DNA of 64,000 nucleotides from Mycolicibacterium cosmeticum (GTDB lineage: Bacteria; Actinomycetota; Actinomycetes; Mycobacteriales; Mycobacteriaceae), in NCBI RefSeq assembly GCF_000613185.1, contig NZ_CCBB010000001.1, forward strand, positions 2,046,001 through 2,110,000. The letters run 5' to 3'. Of the stretch, positions 35,725-44,798 are shown piece by piece. Position 1 is the first letter of the stretch. Each line of letters begins with the position of its first letter. A program made the translations under genes and the position numbers. Below the pieces are notes generated by a model. The model saw nothing but the letters and a program-made list of their open reading frames with translations, searched no databases and was not told the DNA's origin.

Positions 35725-37374
35725 GTGTCGTTGAATCGTGTTGGCGCGCGGACGTATCGGGTGACGGCGGCACTGCTCGTCACGTTGTGGGCGTCCGCCA
35801 TGCTGTGGCTGACCGCCGGTGTCGCGTACGCCGATGACACCACGTCGGGCGGGTCGTCACAGGGCAGCACCGAGTCCGGCACCTCCACCGATAAACCCGA
35901 CAAGCCCGACCCGAAGCCGGCCGAGCCGACCACGTCGGTGGACAAGCCGGCGACCGGGAAGGCCGATACGCCCGACCCGGACAAGCCGGTCAAGAAGCCG
36001 CGCGGCACGCGCAAGCACGCCACGGGCCAGGCGAGCGCCCCCGAAACCAAGCCGGATACCAAGCCAGATACGAAGCCAGATACCAAGCCCGACACCAAGC
36101 AGGACTCGAAGCCGGACGCCAAGTCCGACACCGAGTCCGGCACCGCAGCCGGTGACACACCGGCCCCGAAGGCCGCCGCCACAACCACCAAGAAGACCTC
36201 GGCGGTCGCCGCCGGCACCGCTTCGGCCGTCACCCTGAAACTGGCCACTCCGTCGGTCGCGCCGTCGGCCACCGCGACGGCACCCAACCCGGTCAGGCAG
36301 GCCGTCCAGTTCGTCCGGCAGATGACCGGACTGGCCAACGACGTCGCCCTGCTCGCCGCCACCGTGGTGAACAACCTGGCCGCCGCCGCGGCGGCCACCA
36401 TCGGACCCAAGCCGTTCTTCGGCGTGCCGTACCACGTGGCCAATGCCATCGCCGGGACGGCGGCGACCGCGGGCAAGCTGCTGACCGGCACCCCGCTGGA
36501 CGCCGACACCACCAGCCCCGGGCGGTTCAAGGTCACCTTCGGCGTCGGCGACCTGCTCGGCTACCTCAACGTGAACAAGCCGCCGGCCGGGGCCAACGAT
36601 CCGTCGATCCCGCTCACCGCGGCGCATCCGCTGCCGATCATCCTGATCGCCGGGACGGCCGCCAACGCGCCTTTCAACTGGAGCGTCGGTGCACCGGTGT
36701 TGGCCAACGCCGGCTACAAGGTGTTCACCTTCAACTACGGCAACGTCACCGACAATCCGAACTGGCCGGTGCGCGGTACGGGCGACATCCGCGAATCCGC
36801 GCAGGAACTCGCCGACGAGGTGGACCGGGTGCTCGCCGAGACGGGCGCACCGAAGGTCATCCTGATCGGCCATTCCCAGGGTGGCGGGATGACCCCGGAG
36901 TACTACCTGAACAATCTGAACGGGGCGGCCAAGGTGTCGCAGTTCATCGGGATCGCGCCGGGCAACCACGGCGCCGATCTGAGCGGGCTGGCCTACATCC
37001 AGAACATCCCGGTGATCGGGCGGCCGATCTTCAACCTGATGAACCTGCTGGGGCCGGCCTGGCTGCAGCAGGCCGTCGGTTCCCCGCTGCTGGAGGAGAT
37101 CTACGGCAACGGCGACACCCGGCCCGGCGTGCTCTACACGACCATCACCACGAAGAACGACTGGATCGTCACGCCGTACACCAACCAGGCCCTGGACGGG
37201 CCGAACGTCACCAACATCATCCTGCAAGACCGCTATCCCGACTTCAATGCCGGGCACCTGGGCATCGTGTTCGCCGCGCCGACCTGGGAGGCCGTGCTCG
37301 GTGCGCTGGCGGCCAACCCGCAAGCCAACCCAGGGACCAACCCGGCCCCCGCCTCCGCACCCCTGGCGGCGTGA
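35725..37374 (+). CDS. Secreted lipase-like alpha/beta hydrolase, copy 2
   Basis: A 549-residue paralogue of the gene at 33938. It has a signal peptide ending near VAYA-DDTTSG, a linker (about 35-185) containing KPDT repeats, and a hydrolase domain with Ser384 in LIGHSQGGG, Asp in TKNDWIVTP and His in FNAGHLGIV. The hydrolase domains of both copies are alike over nearly their whole length, whereas the linkers differ. Starts with GTG at 35725 after GGGGAGG. The 119-bp gap between the copies includes ATAACCCGTACC, a possible promoter. Confidence 0.85.
   Translation: MSLNRVGARTYRVTAALLVTLWASAMLWLTAGVAYADDTTSGGSSQGSTESGTSTDKPDKPDPKPAEPTTSVDKPATGKADTPDPDKPVKKPRGTRKHATGQASAPETKPDTKPDTKPDTKPDTKQDSKPDAKSDTESGTAAGDTPAPKAAATTTKKTSAVAAGTASAVTLKLATPSVAPSATATAPNPVRQAVQFVRQMTGLANDVALLAATVVNNLAAAAAATIGPKPFFGVPYHVANAIAGTAATAGKLLTGTPLDADTTSPGRFKVTFGVGDLLGYLNVNKPPAGANDPSIPLTAAHPLPIILIAGTAANAPFNWSVGAPVLANAGYKVFTFNYGNVTDNPNWPVRGTGDIRESAQELADEVDRVLAETGAPKVILIGHSQGGGMTPEYYLNNLNGAAKVSQFIGIAPGNHGADLSGLAYIQNIPVIGRPIFNLMNLLGPAWLQQAVGSPLLEEIYGNGDTRPGVLYTTITTKNDWIVTPYTNQALDGPNVTNIILQDRYPDFNAGHLGIVFAAPTWEAVLGALAANPQANPGTNPAPASAPLAA
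36046..36129 (+). repeat. 12-bp in-frame repeat encoding KPDT units
   Basis: Seven consecutive 12-bp units of the type ACCAAGCCAGAT, the first three or four nearly identical and the rest drifting, within the linker of the second hydrolase. Each encodes TKPD or a variant (TKQD, SKPD, AKSD). The tract can expand or contract without frameshift and is likely to vary between strains. Confidence 0.85.
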
Positions 37375-37410
37375 AAACCGGAGATCGGCAAGGTGATTGG
37401 AATTCGTGGC

Positions 37411-37416
37411 TAGGCT
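37411..37416 (+). promoter_or_regulatory. Leaderless-type -10 element
   Basis: TAGGCT ends six bases before the ATG at 37423, with no Shine-Dalgarno sequence between. The 48-bp gap from the lipase gene therefore carries a separate promoter for the two split-barrel genes. Confidence 0.5.
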
Positions 37417-37422
37417 GGTGCC

Positions 37423-37848
37423 ATGGCCCTCTCCAAAGAAGAACGCGAACAGTTTCTCGCCGAGCCGCACATCGCCGCGCTGTCGGTGTACGCGGGTGAC
37501 AAGCGTGGTCCGTTGACGGTCCCGATCTGGTACCAGTACTCCCCCGGCGGCCAACCGTGGCTGCTCACCGGGAAAGGTTCCCGCAAGCACAAGCTGATCG
37601 AGGCAGCCGGGTACTTCTCGCTGATGGCCGAGCGGCTGGAGCCCACGGTCCGCTATGTCGCCGTGGACGGTGCGGTCGACCGGATCGAGCCCGGCACCGA
37701 CGAGCAACTCGTCGAGATGACCAAGCGCTACCTGGCTCCGGAGAAGGTGGAACCGTATCTGGAGTTCGCTCGCCGCGAGCACGGGGAGAACATCGCGGTG
37801 TTCCTCAAGCCCGAGCACTGGATCTCGGCTGATCTGGGCTCGGTGTGA
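37423..37848 (+). CDS. Split-barrel (PPOX-type) flavin/F420 protein 1
   Basis: A 141-residue pyridoxamine-oxidase-like split barrel: REQFLAEPHIAALSVYAGDK, PLTVPIWYQYSPGG, LLTGKGSRKHKLIEAAGYFS. Such small proteins bind FMN, F420 or haem; the cofactor cannot be fixed by eye. It overlaps the next gene by 4 bases (GTGA), which encodes a second member of the same fold, so they may be partners. It probably has a leaderless message. Confidence 0.78.
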   Translation: MALSKEEREQFLAEPHIAALSVYAGDKRGPLTVPIWYQYSPGGQPWLLTGKGSRKHKLIEAAGYFSLMAERLEPTVRYVAVDGAVDRIEPGTDEQLVEMTKRYLAPEKVEPYLEFARREHGENIAVFLKPEHWISADLGSV

Positions 37849-38267
37849 CCGCCCTGACCGACCGCGTCGTGGCGTTCCTCTCCGAGGGCACCCGCACCGC
37901 GGTGCTGGGTTGGGTGGGCACCGACGGCCGGCCGCTGGCCGCGCCGGTGTGGTTCCTGGTCGACGGTGACGAGTTGGTGTTCAACACCGGCAAGGACACC
38001 GCCAAGGGCAAGGCACTGGCCCGCGACCCCAGAGTCGTTCTGTGCGTCGATGATTCACAGCCTCCGTTCTCGTTCGTGCAGGTGCAGGGGGTGGCGACGC
38101 TCAGCGAGGACCCGGCCGAGCTGCTCGACACCGCCACCCGGCTGGGCGGCCGCTACATGGGCGCCGACCGGGCCGAGGAGTTCGGGCGGCGCAATGGCGT
38201 CCCCGGCGAACTGGTGGTGCGGGTGCGCCCGACGAAGGTGCACGCCGGCTTCGACGTCGCGAATTAG
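37845..38267 (+). CDS. PPOX-class F420-dependent split-barrel protein 2
   Basis: A 140-residue split barrel with DRVVAFLSEGTRTAVLGWVG, DGRPLAAPVWFLVDGDELVF and KDTAKGKALARDPRVVLCVDD. The TGKDTAKGKAL phosphate-binding pattern is typical of F420-dependent (FDOR-B-like) reductases. The substrate is unknown. Starts with GTG at 37845, overlapping the previous stop. Converges with the TetR gene with a 4-base overlap. Confidence 0.82.
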   Translation: MTALTDRVVAFLSEGTRTAVLGWVGTDGRPLAAPVWFLVDGDELVFNTGKDTAKGKALARDPRVVLCVDDSQPPFSFVQVQGVATLSEDPAELLDTATRLGGRYMGADRAEEFGRRNGVPGELVVRVRPTKVHAGFDVAN

Positions 38268-38809
38268 AGCCCCAGGGCGGCCATGGCGCCGTCGATGCTG
38301 GCGCGGCGCAGCGATTCGTACGGGGTGTCCGGGAACTGCAGGCAACAATCCTGGACGCCGCCGAAGGCGATGACGGCGCGCGCCGACTGCGCCAGCGTGG
38401 GCCGGCTGCCGAACACCAGCTTGCCCAGCCGCTCCCGCCATGCCAGCATCACATCGATCAGCCCCAGGTCGGCCAGCGTGGTCAGCTCGGCGACGATCAG
38501 GAACAGGTCGGCGCGGTGCCGGTAGTGGAAGTCGAAGTAGCCCTCCAGTAGTTCACGCGGCCCGGTCCGCGCCGATCCGCGCAGCCGTTCGTGCCCGGCC
38601 ACGAACGCCTCGCCCTCCTCGATGAGCGGCGCCAAGATGCTGCGCACCAAGTCTTCCCGCGACCGGAAGTGGTAGTACAGCGCCGGTTTGGTGATACCCA
38701 GCCGGTCGGCGATGTCCTGCAGGCTGGTGCGCTGCACCCCCTTCTGGCCGAACAGTTCGCGCGCCGCCTCCTGGATGCGCTGCCGGGTCTCCGACGGGGG
38801 CCTTGTCAC
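38264..38809 (-). CDS. TetR-family repressor
   Basis: A 181-residue regulator: ETRQRIQEAARELFGQKGVQ, then the helix-turn-helix SLQDIADRLGITKPALYYHF, and a helical ligand domain rich in hydrophobic residues with DCCLQFPDTPYESLRR near the end. It is divergent from the flavin monooxygenase gene across two operator-like 16-bp sites and almost certainly represses it. The ligand is unknown, probably an aromatic or hydrophobic substrate of the monooxygenase. Confidence 0.9.
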   Translation of the reverse strand: MTRPPSETRQRIQEAARELFGQKGVQRTSLQDIADRLGITKPALYYHFRSREDLVRSILAPLIEEGEAFVAGHERLRGSARTGPRELLEGYFDFHYRHRADLFLIVAELTTLADLGLIDVMLAWRERLGKLVFGSRPTLAQSARAVIAFGGVQDCCLQFPDTPYESLRRASIDGAMAALGL

Positions 38810-38826
38810 GTAGCCACCCTAGCTGA

Positions 38827-38872
38827 CTTAACGGGCGGTAAGCTGCTCGACGTACACTTACCGACCGTTAAG
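38827..38872. promoter_or_regulatory. Paired TetR operators
   Basis: CTTAACGGGCGGTAAG (38827-38842) and CTTACCGACCGTTAAG (38857-38872) are inverted copies of one another with one mismatch, and each is itself an imperfect palindrome. Centres are 30 bp apart, about three helical turns, so two dimers would bind the same face. GGAGG at 38877-38881 is the ribosome-binding site of the rightward gene. Confidence 0.85.
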
Positions 38873-38885
38873 TAAGGAGGCCGAC

Positions 38886-40076
38886 ATGAAGGCTCTCGTC
38901 TCCGGCGCCAGCATCGCGGGCCCGGTGCTCGCCTACTGGCTGGCCCGCCACGGCATCGACGTCACCGTGGTGGAACGCGCGCCCGCGCTACGCAAGACCG
39001 GCGGCCACGCCATCGACCTGTTCCGGCCCGCGATGGAGATCGCCGACCGGATGGGCGTGCTGCCCGAGGTCATGGCGCGTGCCACCGGCACCACCAGGCT
39101 GAGCCTGTACCAGCCGGGGACATCGCGGCCCACTTCGGTCGACTACGTCAAACTGGTCGGCACCATGTCCGACCGGCACGTAGAGATCATGCGGGACGAC
39201 CTCAGCGAGATCTTCTACGCCGCCGGGCGCGACGACGCCGAATACCTGTTCGGCGATCAGATCACCGCCATCACCGACGACGGCCATGTCGAGTTCCAGC
39301 ACGGGCCGGCGCGGCACTTCGACATCATCGTCGGCGCCGACGGATTGCATTCGGGGGTACGGCAACTGGCGTTCGGGAAGGTGACCGAGCATTTCCTCGG
39401 CGGCTACCTGGCCGTCGTCTCGGTGCCGAAGTCCCTTGCCGTCGACGGTGTGATGACCGGTTACTACGCGCCCGGTCAGGTCGCTTTGCTCTACACCGCC
39501 GACCATCTCGACGACGCGCGGGGGGTGTTCATCTTCCGCACGCTGCACACGCCAGCATTCCACTACGACCACCGGGACGTCGCTGCGCAGAAAAACCAAC
39601 TGCGGCAAGCCTTCGCGGGCACGTCGGCGGAGGTGGACACGTGGCTGGCCGAGGTCGAGCACACGCCGGCCTTCTACTTTGACGCCATCACCCAGCTCGA
39701 GATGCCGACGTGGTCGCGCGGCCGGGTGACCTTGGTCGGCGACGCCGGATACTGTCCGGGGCCCGCGGTCGGCGGCAGCACCAGCCTGGCGGTGTACGGC
39801 GCCTATATGTTGGCCGACGCGCTGGCGAAGGCCCATGGTGATCATGTGGCGGCCTTCGCCGCCTACGAACGCAACATGGCCGCCCCCGTGGCGGGCGCCC
39901 GCAAGCTGGCCCGGGTCAACGCCAAGACCGTGGTGCCCGGATCCCGGCTGGGAGTACGCGCGTTGCTCGGTCTGGCGCAGTTGATCACGGTGCTGCCGCT
40001 GGGGGTGACGCAGTCCCTGGCCCGGCTCAACAGCAAGGGGGTGCGGCTGTACGACACCATGCCGCTGCCCGACTGA
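38886..40076 (+). CDS. FAD-dependent aromatic-type monooxygenase
   Basis: A 396-residue PHBH-fold flavoprotein. The FAD dinucleotide motif is VSGASIAGPVLAYWLARHGI with VVERAP, the DG-type motif is IIVGADGLHSGVRQLAF, and the second FAD site is LVGDAGYCPGPAVGGSTSLA. Such enzymes hydroxylate or epoxidise aromatic, polyketide or antibiotic substrates with NAD(P)H; the substrate is not recognisable. It resembles TetX-like actinobacterial proteins only in general fold. Under the divergent TetR. GTAAGGAGG precedes the ATG. Confidence 0.9.
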   Translation: MKALVSGASIAGPVLAYWLARHGIDVTVVERAPALRKTGGHAIDLFRPAMEIADRMGVLPEVMARATGTTRLSLYQPGTSRPTSVDYVKLVGTMSDRHVEIMRDDLSEIFYAAGRDDAEYLFGDQITAITDDGHVEFQHGPARHFDIIVGADGLHSGVRQLAFGKVTEHFLGGYLAVVSVPKSLAVDGVMTGYYAPGQVALLYTADHLDDARGVFIFRTLHTPAFHYDHRDVAAQKNQLRQAFAGTSAEVDTWLAEVEHTPAFYFDAITQLEMPTWSRGRVTLVGDAGYCPGPAVGGSTSLAVYGAYMLADALAKAHGDHVAAFAAYERNMAAPVAGARKLARVNAKTVVPGSRLGVRALLGLAQLITVLPLGVTQSLARLNSKGVRLYDTMPLPD

Positions 40077-40081
40077 ACGCA

Positions 40082-40119
40082 CGAATCCCCCGGAACCGCA
40101 ACGGGTTCCGGGGGATTCG
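40082..40119. terminator. Bidirectional hairpin terminator
   Basis: Perfect 16-bp arms CGAATCCCCCGGAACC (40082-40097) and GGTTCCGGGGGATTCG (40104-40119) with a 6-base loop. It lies between the convergent monooxygenase and fadB genes, without a T-tract. Confidence 0.88.
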
Positions 40120-40129
40120 CGTGAAACTA

Positions 40130-42277
40130 CTAGCTCTCCAGCGACGCCGGCGGGTTGAAGCGGTCGCCGTACTTGGCGGCCAGCTCCTTGGCGCGGGCCA
40201 CGAAGGCCTCCTTGCCGACCCCGCCAGGTCCTTCGTAACCGACGATGAACTGGGCCGAGCCACCGGTGTACGGCGGGAAGCCGATACCCATGATGGAGCC
40301 GATGTTCGCGTCGGCGGTCGAGGTGAGCACGCCCTCGTCGAGGCACTTCTGGGTTTCCAGCGCCTCGGCGAACAGCATGCGGTCGATGGCGTCCTGCAGC
40401 GGGATCGAGCTGCTGCCCGAGTTGAACGTCTCCCGCAGGCCCGGCCACAGACCGACCCGCTTACCGTCGGCGTACTCGTAGAAGCCGGCACCGGAAAGCC
40501 GTGAAGGACGGCCGATTTCGATCATCTTCTCCACGACGGCCTCGGCCGGGTGCGCCACGTAGGTGCCACCCTCGTCCTCGACACCCTTGCGCGAGGCGAC
40601 GGCGATCTTGTGCATCAGCTCCAGGTTGAGCTCATCGGAGAGCTGCAGCGGCGCGGCCGGGTAGCCGGCCTGCGATCCGGCCTGCTCGATGGTGGCGGGC
40701 TCGACACCCTCACCCAGCATGGCCAGCGCCTCGTTGACGAAGGTGCCGATGACGCGGCTGGTGAAGAAGCCGCGGCTGTCGTTGACCACGATCGGGGTCT
40801 TCTTGATGGCCAGCGTGTAGTCGAACACCCGGGCCAGCGCCTCGTCGGAGGTCTTCTCGCCCTTGATGATCTCCACCAGCGGCATCTTGTCGACCGGCGA
40901 GAAGAAGTGGATACCGATGAAATCCTCCTGGCGCTTCACCCCACTGGCCAGGCCGGTGATGGGCAGCGTGGAGGTGTTCGAGCCGAGGATGGCGTTGGGC
41001 TCGACGATGTCCTCGATCTCCTGGAACACCTTGTGCTTGAGTTCCTGGCTCTCGAACACGGCCTCGATCACGAAGTCGACACCCTTGAGGTCGGCCGCGT
41101 CCGCGGTCGGGGTGATCTTGGCGAGCAGCGCGTCGGATTTCTCCTGCGTGGTCTTGCCACGCTTGAGTGCCTTGGCCTCGATGCCCTCGGAGTAGGCCTT
41201 GCCCTTCTGGGCGGCTTCGATGGTGACGTCCTTGAGCACCACGTCGTAGCCGGCCTTGGCCGACACGTAGGCGATACCGGCGCCCATCATGCCCGCGCCC
41301 AGCACGCCGATCTTCTTGATCGGCACCGGGGCGATGCCCTCGGGACGCGAGGCACCGCCGTTGATGGCCTGCAGATCCAGGAAGAACGCCTGGATCATGT
41401 TCTTGGCGACCTGACCGGTGACCAGCTGGGTGAAGTAGCGGCTCTCGATGCGCGACGCGGTGTCGAAGTCCACCTGCGCGCCCTCGACGGCGGCGTCCAG
41501 GATGGCGCGCGGCGCGGGCATCGGGGCGCCCTTGAGCTGCTTCTTCAGCAGCGCCGGGAAGGACGGCAGGATGGCCGCCAGCGCCGGGGTGGACGGGGTG
41601 CCGCCGGGGATCTTGTAGCCCTTGACGTCCCACGGCTGTACGCCACCCTCGGGGTTGGCCTTGATCCACGCCTTGGCGGCCGGGATCAGCTCGTCGACGC
41701 TGGCGACGAGTTCGTCGACCAGGCCGACCTCCTTGGCCTTGGCCGCGGTGAACCGGGTGCCCTGGCTCAGGATCTCCATGAAGGCCTTCTGGATGCCGAA
41801 CATGCGCACCGTGCGGGTCACACCGCCGCCACCGGGCAGCAGGCCCAGGGTGACCTCGGGCAGGCCGATCTGCACACCCTTGACGTCGGCGGCGATGCGG
41901 TGGTGAGTGGCCAGCGCGATCTCCAGGCCGCCACCGAGGGCGGCACCGTTGATGGCCGCGACGACGGGCTTGCCGAGGGTCTCCAGGGTGCGCAGGTCGC
42001 GCTTGATGGTCTCGACCTCGTTGAACGCATCGGCCGCATTGTCGGGGCCGATGTTGATCATGGCCTTGAGGTCACCGCCGGCGAAGAACGTCTTCTTGGC
42101 GCTGGCGATCACCACACCGGTGATCTCCTCCTGCTCGGCGAAGAGGCGTTCGACGGCGTTGTGCATCGACTCCTTGTAGTGCTCGTTCATCACATTGGCC
42201 GAACCCGTCGGGTCGTCCAGGGTGAGGGTGACGATGCCGTCGGCGTCCTTGTCCCAGTGAATGGTGTTCTCGGTCAT
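40130..42277 (-). CDS. fadB: Fatty-acid oxidation multifunctional protein FadB
   Basis: Alpha subunit of the beta-oxidation complex, 715 residues. The N-terminal enoyl-CoA hydratase/isomerase has NGAALGGGLEIALATHHR and GLPEVTLGLLPGGGG. The 3-hydroxyacyl-CoA dehydrogenase part has the NAD motif IGVLGAGMMGAGIAYVSAKA near residue 324, VFESQELKHKVFQEIE and GIHFFSPVDKMPLVEII, then a C-terminal helical domain. With FadA it forms the mycobacterial trifunctional enzyme that degrades acyl-CoAs. It starts 12 bases after the fadA stop with GGGAGAA upstream. Orthologue Rv0860. Confidence 0.96.
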   Translation of the reverse strand: MTENTIHWDKDADGIVTLTLDDPTGSANVMNEHYKESMHNAVERLFAEQEEITGVVIASAKKTFFAGGDLKAMINIGPDNAADAFNEVETIKRDLRTLETLGKPVVAAINGAALGGGLEIALATHHRIAADVKGVQIGLPEVTLGLLPGGGGVTRTVRMFGIQKAFMEILSQGTRFTAAKAKEVGLVDELVASVDELIPAAKAWIKANPEGGVQPWDVKGYKIPGGTPSTPALAAILPSFPALLKKQLKGAPMPAPRAILDAAVEGAQVDFDTASRIESRYFTQLVTGQVAKNMIQAFFLDLQAINGGASRPEGIAPVPIKKIGVLGAGMMGAGIAYVSAKAGYDVVLKDVTIEAAQKGKAYSEGIEAKALKRGKTTQEKSDALLAKITPTADAADLKGVDFVIEAVFESQELKHKVFQEIEDIVEPNAILGSNTSTLPITGLASGVKRQEDFIGIHFFSPVDKMPLVEIIKGEKTSDEALARVFDYTLAIKKTPIVVNDSRGFFTSRVIGTFVNEALAMLGEGVEPATIEQAGSQAGYPAAPLQLSDELNLELMHKIAVASRKGVEDEGGTYVAHPAEAVVEKMIEIGRPSRLSGAGFYEYADGKRVGLWPGLRETFNSGSSSIPLQDAIDRMLFAEALETQKCLDEGVLTSTADANIGSIMGIGFPPYTGGSAQFIVGYEGPGGVGKEAFVARAKELAAKYGDRFNPPASLES

Positions 42278-42289
42278 GTGCAGTTCTCC

Positions 42290-43501
42290 CTAGACGCGCT
42301 CGATGATGGTGGCCACGCCCATGCCGCCGCCGATGCACAGCGTGACCAGGGCACGCCGCGCGCCGCGGCGCTCGAGCTCGTCGACCATGGTTCCGGTGAT
42401 CATGGCGCCGGTGGCGCCCAGCGGGTGGCCCATGGCGATGGCGCCACCGTTGACGTTGAGCTTCTCGTCCGGGATGTTCAGGTCCTTCTGGAACTTCAGG
42501 ACGACGGAGGCGAACGCCTCGTTGAGCTCGAACAGGTCGATGTCGTCGACGGTCAGCCCGGCCCGGTCGAGCACCTTCTTGGTGGCCGGGGTGGGACCGG
42601 TGAGCATGATGACCGGGTCGGCGCCGCTGGTGGCGGTGGCCACGATGCGCGCCCGCGGGGTCAGGCCCTGGCTCTGGCCGGCCTTCTCGCTGCCGATGAG
42701 CAGCAGGGCCGCGCCGTCGACGATGCCGGAGCTGTTGCCGCCGGTGTGCACGTGGTTGATCTTCTCGACGTAGTGGTACTTCTGCAGCGCCACATCGTCG
42801 AAACCGCCCATCGCGCCGATACCGTCGAACGCGGTCTTGAGCTTGCCCAGGCTCTCCACGGTGGAGCCCGGCCGCATGTGCTCGTCGTGGTCCAGGATGA
42901 CCAGACCGTTCTGGTCCTTCACCGGCACCACGGACTTGGCGAAGTAGCCGCCCGACCAGGCCGCCGCCGCGCGCTCCTGCGAGCGGGCCGCGTAGGCGTC
43001 GACGTCCTCACGGGAGAAGCCCTCGATGGTGGCGATCAGGTCGGCACCGATGCCCTGCGGGACGAAACCGATGCGGTAGTTGGTCTCCGGGTCGGACGCC
43101 CAGGCACCGCCGTCGGACCCCATCGGGACGCGGCTCATGGACTCCACACCGCCGGCCAGCACCAGGTCGTCCCAGCCGGAGCGGACCTTCTGGGCGGCCA
43201 GGTTCACGGCCTCCAGGCCGGACGCGCAGAACCGGTTGAGCTGGAAGCCGCCGGTGGTCTCGGGCAGCTTGGCCACCAGACCGGCGGTGCGGGCGATATC
43301 GCCACCCTGATCGCCGACCGGGGAGACGACACCAAGGATGACGTCGCTGATCAGGTTCTCGTCCAGATCGGGGTACCGGCTGCGGATCTCCTCGATCAGG
43401 CCGACCACGAGGTTGACGGGCTTGACCTCGTTGAGAGCGCCGCCGCGCTGCTTACCGCGCGGCGTGCGAATGGCCTCGTAGATGAAGGCTTCTTCGGACA
43501 T
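42290..43501 (-). CDS. fadA: Acetyl-CoA acyltransferase (thiolase) FadA
   Basis: Beta subunit of the fatty-acid oxidation complex; cleaves 3-ketoacyl-CoA to acetyl-CoA. 403 residues, the same length as I recall for M. tuberculosis FadA. Nucleophile Cys92 in [15 protein letters not shown], catalytic His in [16 protein letters not shown] and acid Cys in [12 protein letters not shown]. The ATG at 43501 gives the family start ([15 protein letters not shown]), with AAAGGGAA upstream. First gene of the fadA-fadB operon. Confidence 0.96.
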   Translation of the reverse strand: MSEEAFIYEAIRTPRGKQRGGALNEVKPVNLVVGLIEEIRSRYPDLDENLISDVILGVVSPVGDQGGDIARTAGLVAKLPETTGGFQLNRFCASGLEAVNLAAQKVRSGWDDLVLAGGVESMSRVPMGSDGGAWASDPETNYRIGFVPQGIGADLIATIEGFSREDVDAYAARSQERAAAAWSGGYFAKSVVPVKDQNGLVILDHDEHMRPGSTVESLGKLKTAFDGIGAMGGFDDVALQKYHYVEKINHVHTGGNSSGIVDGAALLLIGSEKAGQSQGLTPRARIVATATSGADPVIMLTGPTPATKKVLDRAGLTVDDIDLFELNEAFASVVLKFQKDLNIPDEKLNVNGGAIAMGHPLGATGAMITGTMVDELERRGARRALVTLCIGGGMGVATIIERV

Positions 43502-43564
43502 GTGTAGTTCCCTTTCGGGTGGGTGACGGGATCGTCGGTGGGGACGCAGGTCCACTGGTCGCGA

Positions 43565-43599
43565 AGCCTAACAAAAGCGCAAACCAACCTGTTGGTTGG
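43565..43599 (-). promoter_or_regulatory. fadA-fadB promoter with overlapping operator
   Basis: TAGGCT on the minus strand (43565-43570) suits a -10 element and leaves a leader of about 57 bases. The palindrome CCAACC-TGTT-GGTTGG (43584-43599), with perfect 6-bp arms, covers the -35 region. This suggests control by a repressor, such as a fatty-acyl-CoA-responsive TetR protein encoded elsewhere (inference). Confidence 0.65.
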
Positions 43600-43634
43600 G
43601 CGCCCGCCGAGGCTCCCGATCACCCACTACACGG

Positions 43635-44744
43635 TCACACCGCGCGCGGTTCCTCCAGCTCAGCCAGGGTGGGGTAGTCGATGTAACCTTCGGCACCCGG
43701 GGCATAGAAGGTGGCCACATCCGGCTCGTTGAGTTCCGCGCCCAGCAACAACCGGTCGATCAGATCGGGGTTGGCCAGAAACGCCCGGCCCACCGCGACG
43801 GCACTGACCGCGCCCCACTCGGCGTAGCTCTCCAGTTGGCAGAAATCGGTGCCGGTATTGCGACCGGTGTTGAGCACCAGGGTGTCCGACCACAGGGCAC
43901 GCAGCACGCCGAATTCCCGCGCGCTCGGCTCGATCAGCACGTGCAGATAGGCGATGCCCAGCGGGGCGATCCGGTTCAGCAGTGCCTCGTACGCGGCGAC
44001 GGTGTCGTTCTCGCGCATGTCGCCCGCGGTGTTTCCCGGCGAGATGCGCAACCCGACCCGGCCCGCGCCGATCTCGTCGGCGACGGCCTCGACCACCTCG
44101 GCGGTCAGCCGGGCCCGGTTCTCCGGGGAGCCGCCGTACGCGTCGGTGCGCTGGTTCACCACGTCGGACGAGAATTGGTGCAGCAGATAGCCGTTGGCGC
44201 CGTGGATCTCCACGCCGTCCAGGCCGGCGTCGACGGCGCGGCGGGCGGCGGCCCGGAAATCGGCGACGATGCCGGGGATCTCGTCGGTGCGCAGCGCGCG
44301 GGGCACCACGAGCTGCTGCTTACCGGACGGGGTGTGGGTGGTCATGTCCGCGGCGACGGCCGACGGCGCGACAGGCTCGATGCCGCCGTTGACCTCCGGG
44401 TGCCCCATCCGCCCGACGTGCCACAGCTGCATGAAGATCCGGCCCCCGGCGTGGTGCACCGCGTCGGCGATCTCGGCCCACTTCTCCTGATGCCGGTCGG
44501 TGTAGTTGCCGGGGGTGTTCATGTAGGCGCCGTTGGCGGCCTCGGAGATCGCGGTGGCCTCGGTGATGATCACGCCGGCACCGGCCCGCTGCGCGTAGTA
44601 CAGCGCCGCCAGGTCCGACGGCGTGCCGTCGTCCTGCGCCCGGGACCGGGTCAGGGGTGCCATGAAGATCCGGTTCCGCGCTTCGATGTCGCCGACGCGG
44701 ATCGGCTTCAGCAGGGCGGCGTCGGGGGCGAGGGTGAAGGCCAT
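43635..44744 (-). CDS. Old-yellow-enzyme family alkene reductase
   Basis: A 369-residue FMN TIM barrel: RVGDIEARNRIFMAPLTRSR, GRIFMQLWHVGRMGH, DGVEIHGANGYLLHQFSS (conserved substrate-binding His/Asn), TDAYGGSPENRARL, and AVAVGRAFLANPDL. NemA-like enzymes reduce enones, nitrate esters or nitroaromatics with NAD(P)H. ATG 44744 is preferred; the extension to 44819 would run through the operator region. It is divergent from the NTF2/TetR pair, whose operator may also control it. Confidence 0.92.
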   Translation of the reverse strand: MAFTLAPDAALLKPIRVGDIEARNRIFMAPLTRSRAQDDGTPSDLAALYYAQRAGAGVIITEATAISEAANGAYMNTPGNYTDRHQEKWAEIADAVHHAGGRIFMQLWHVGRMGHPEVNGGIEPVAPSAVAADMTTHTPSGKQQLVVPRALRTDEIPGIVADFRAAARRAVDAGLDGVEIHGANGYLLHQFSSDVVNQRTDAYGGSPENRARLTAEVVEAVADEIGAGRVGLRISPGNTAGDMRENDTVAAYEALLNRIAPLGIAYLHVLIEPSAREFGVLRALWSDTLVLNTGRNTGTDFCQLESYAEWGAVSAVAVGRAFLANPDLIDRLLLGAELNEPDVATFYAPGAEGYIDYPTLAELEEPRAV

Positions 44745-44798
44745 GTGCTGGTAAGCGCCACCGGCCGGCGATTCATTCCGGTCTGTGCGCAGTTCCAC

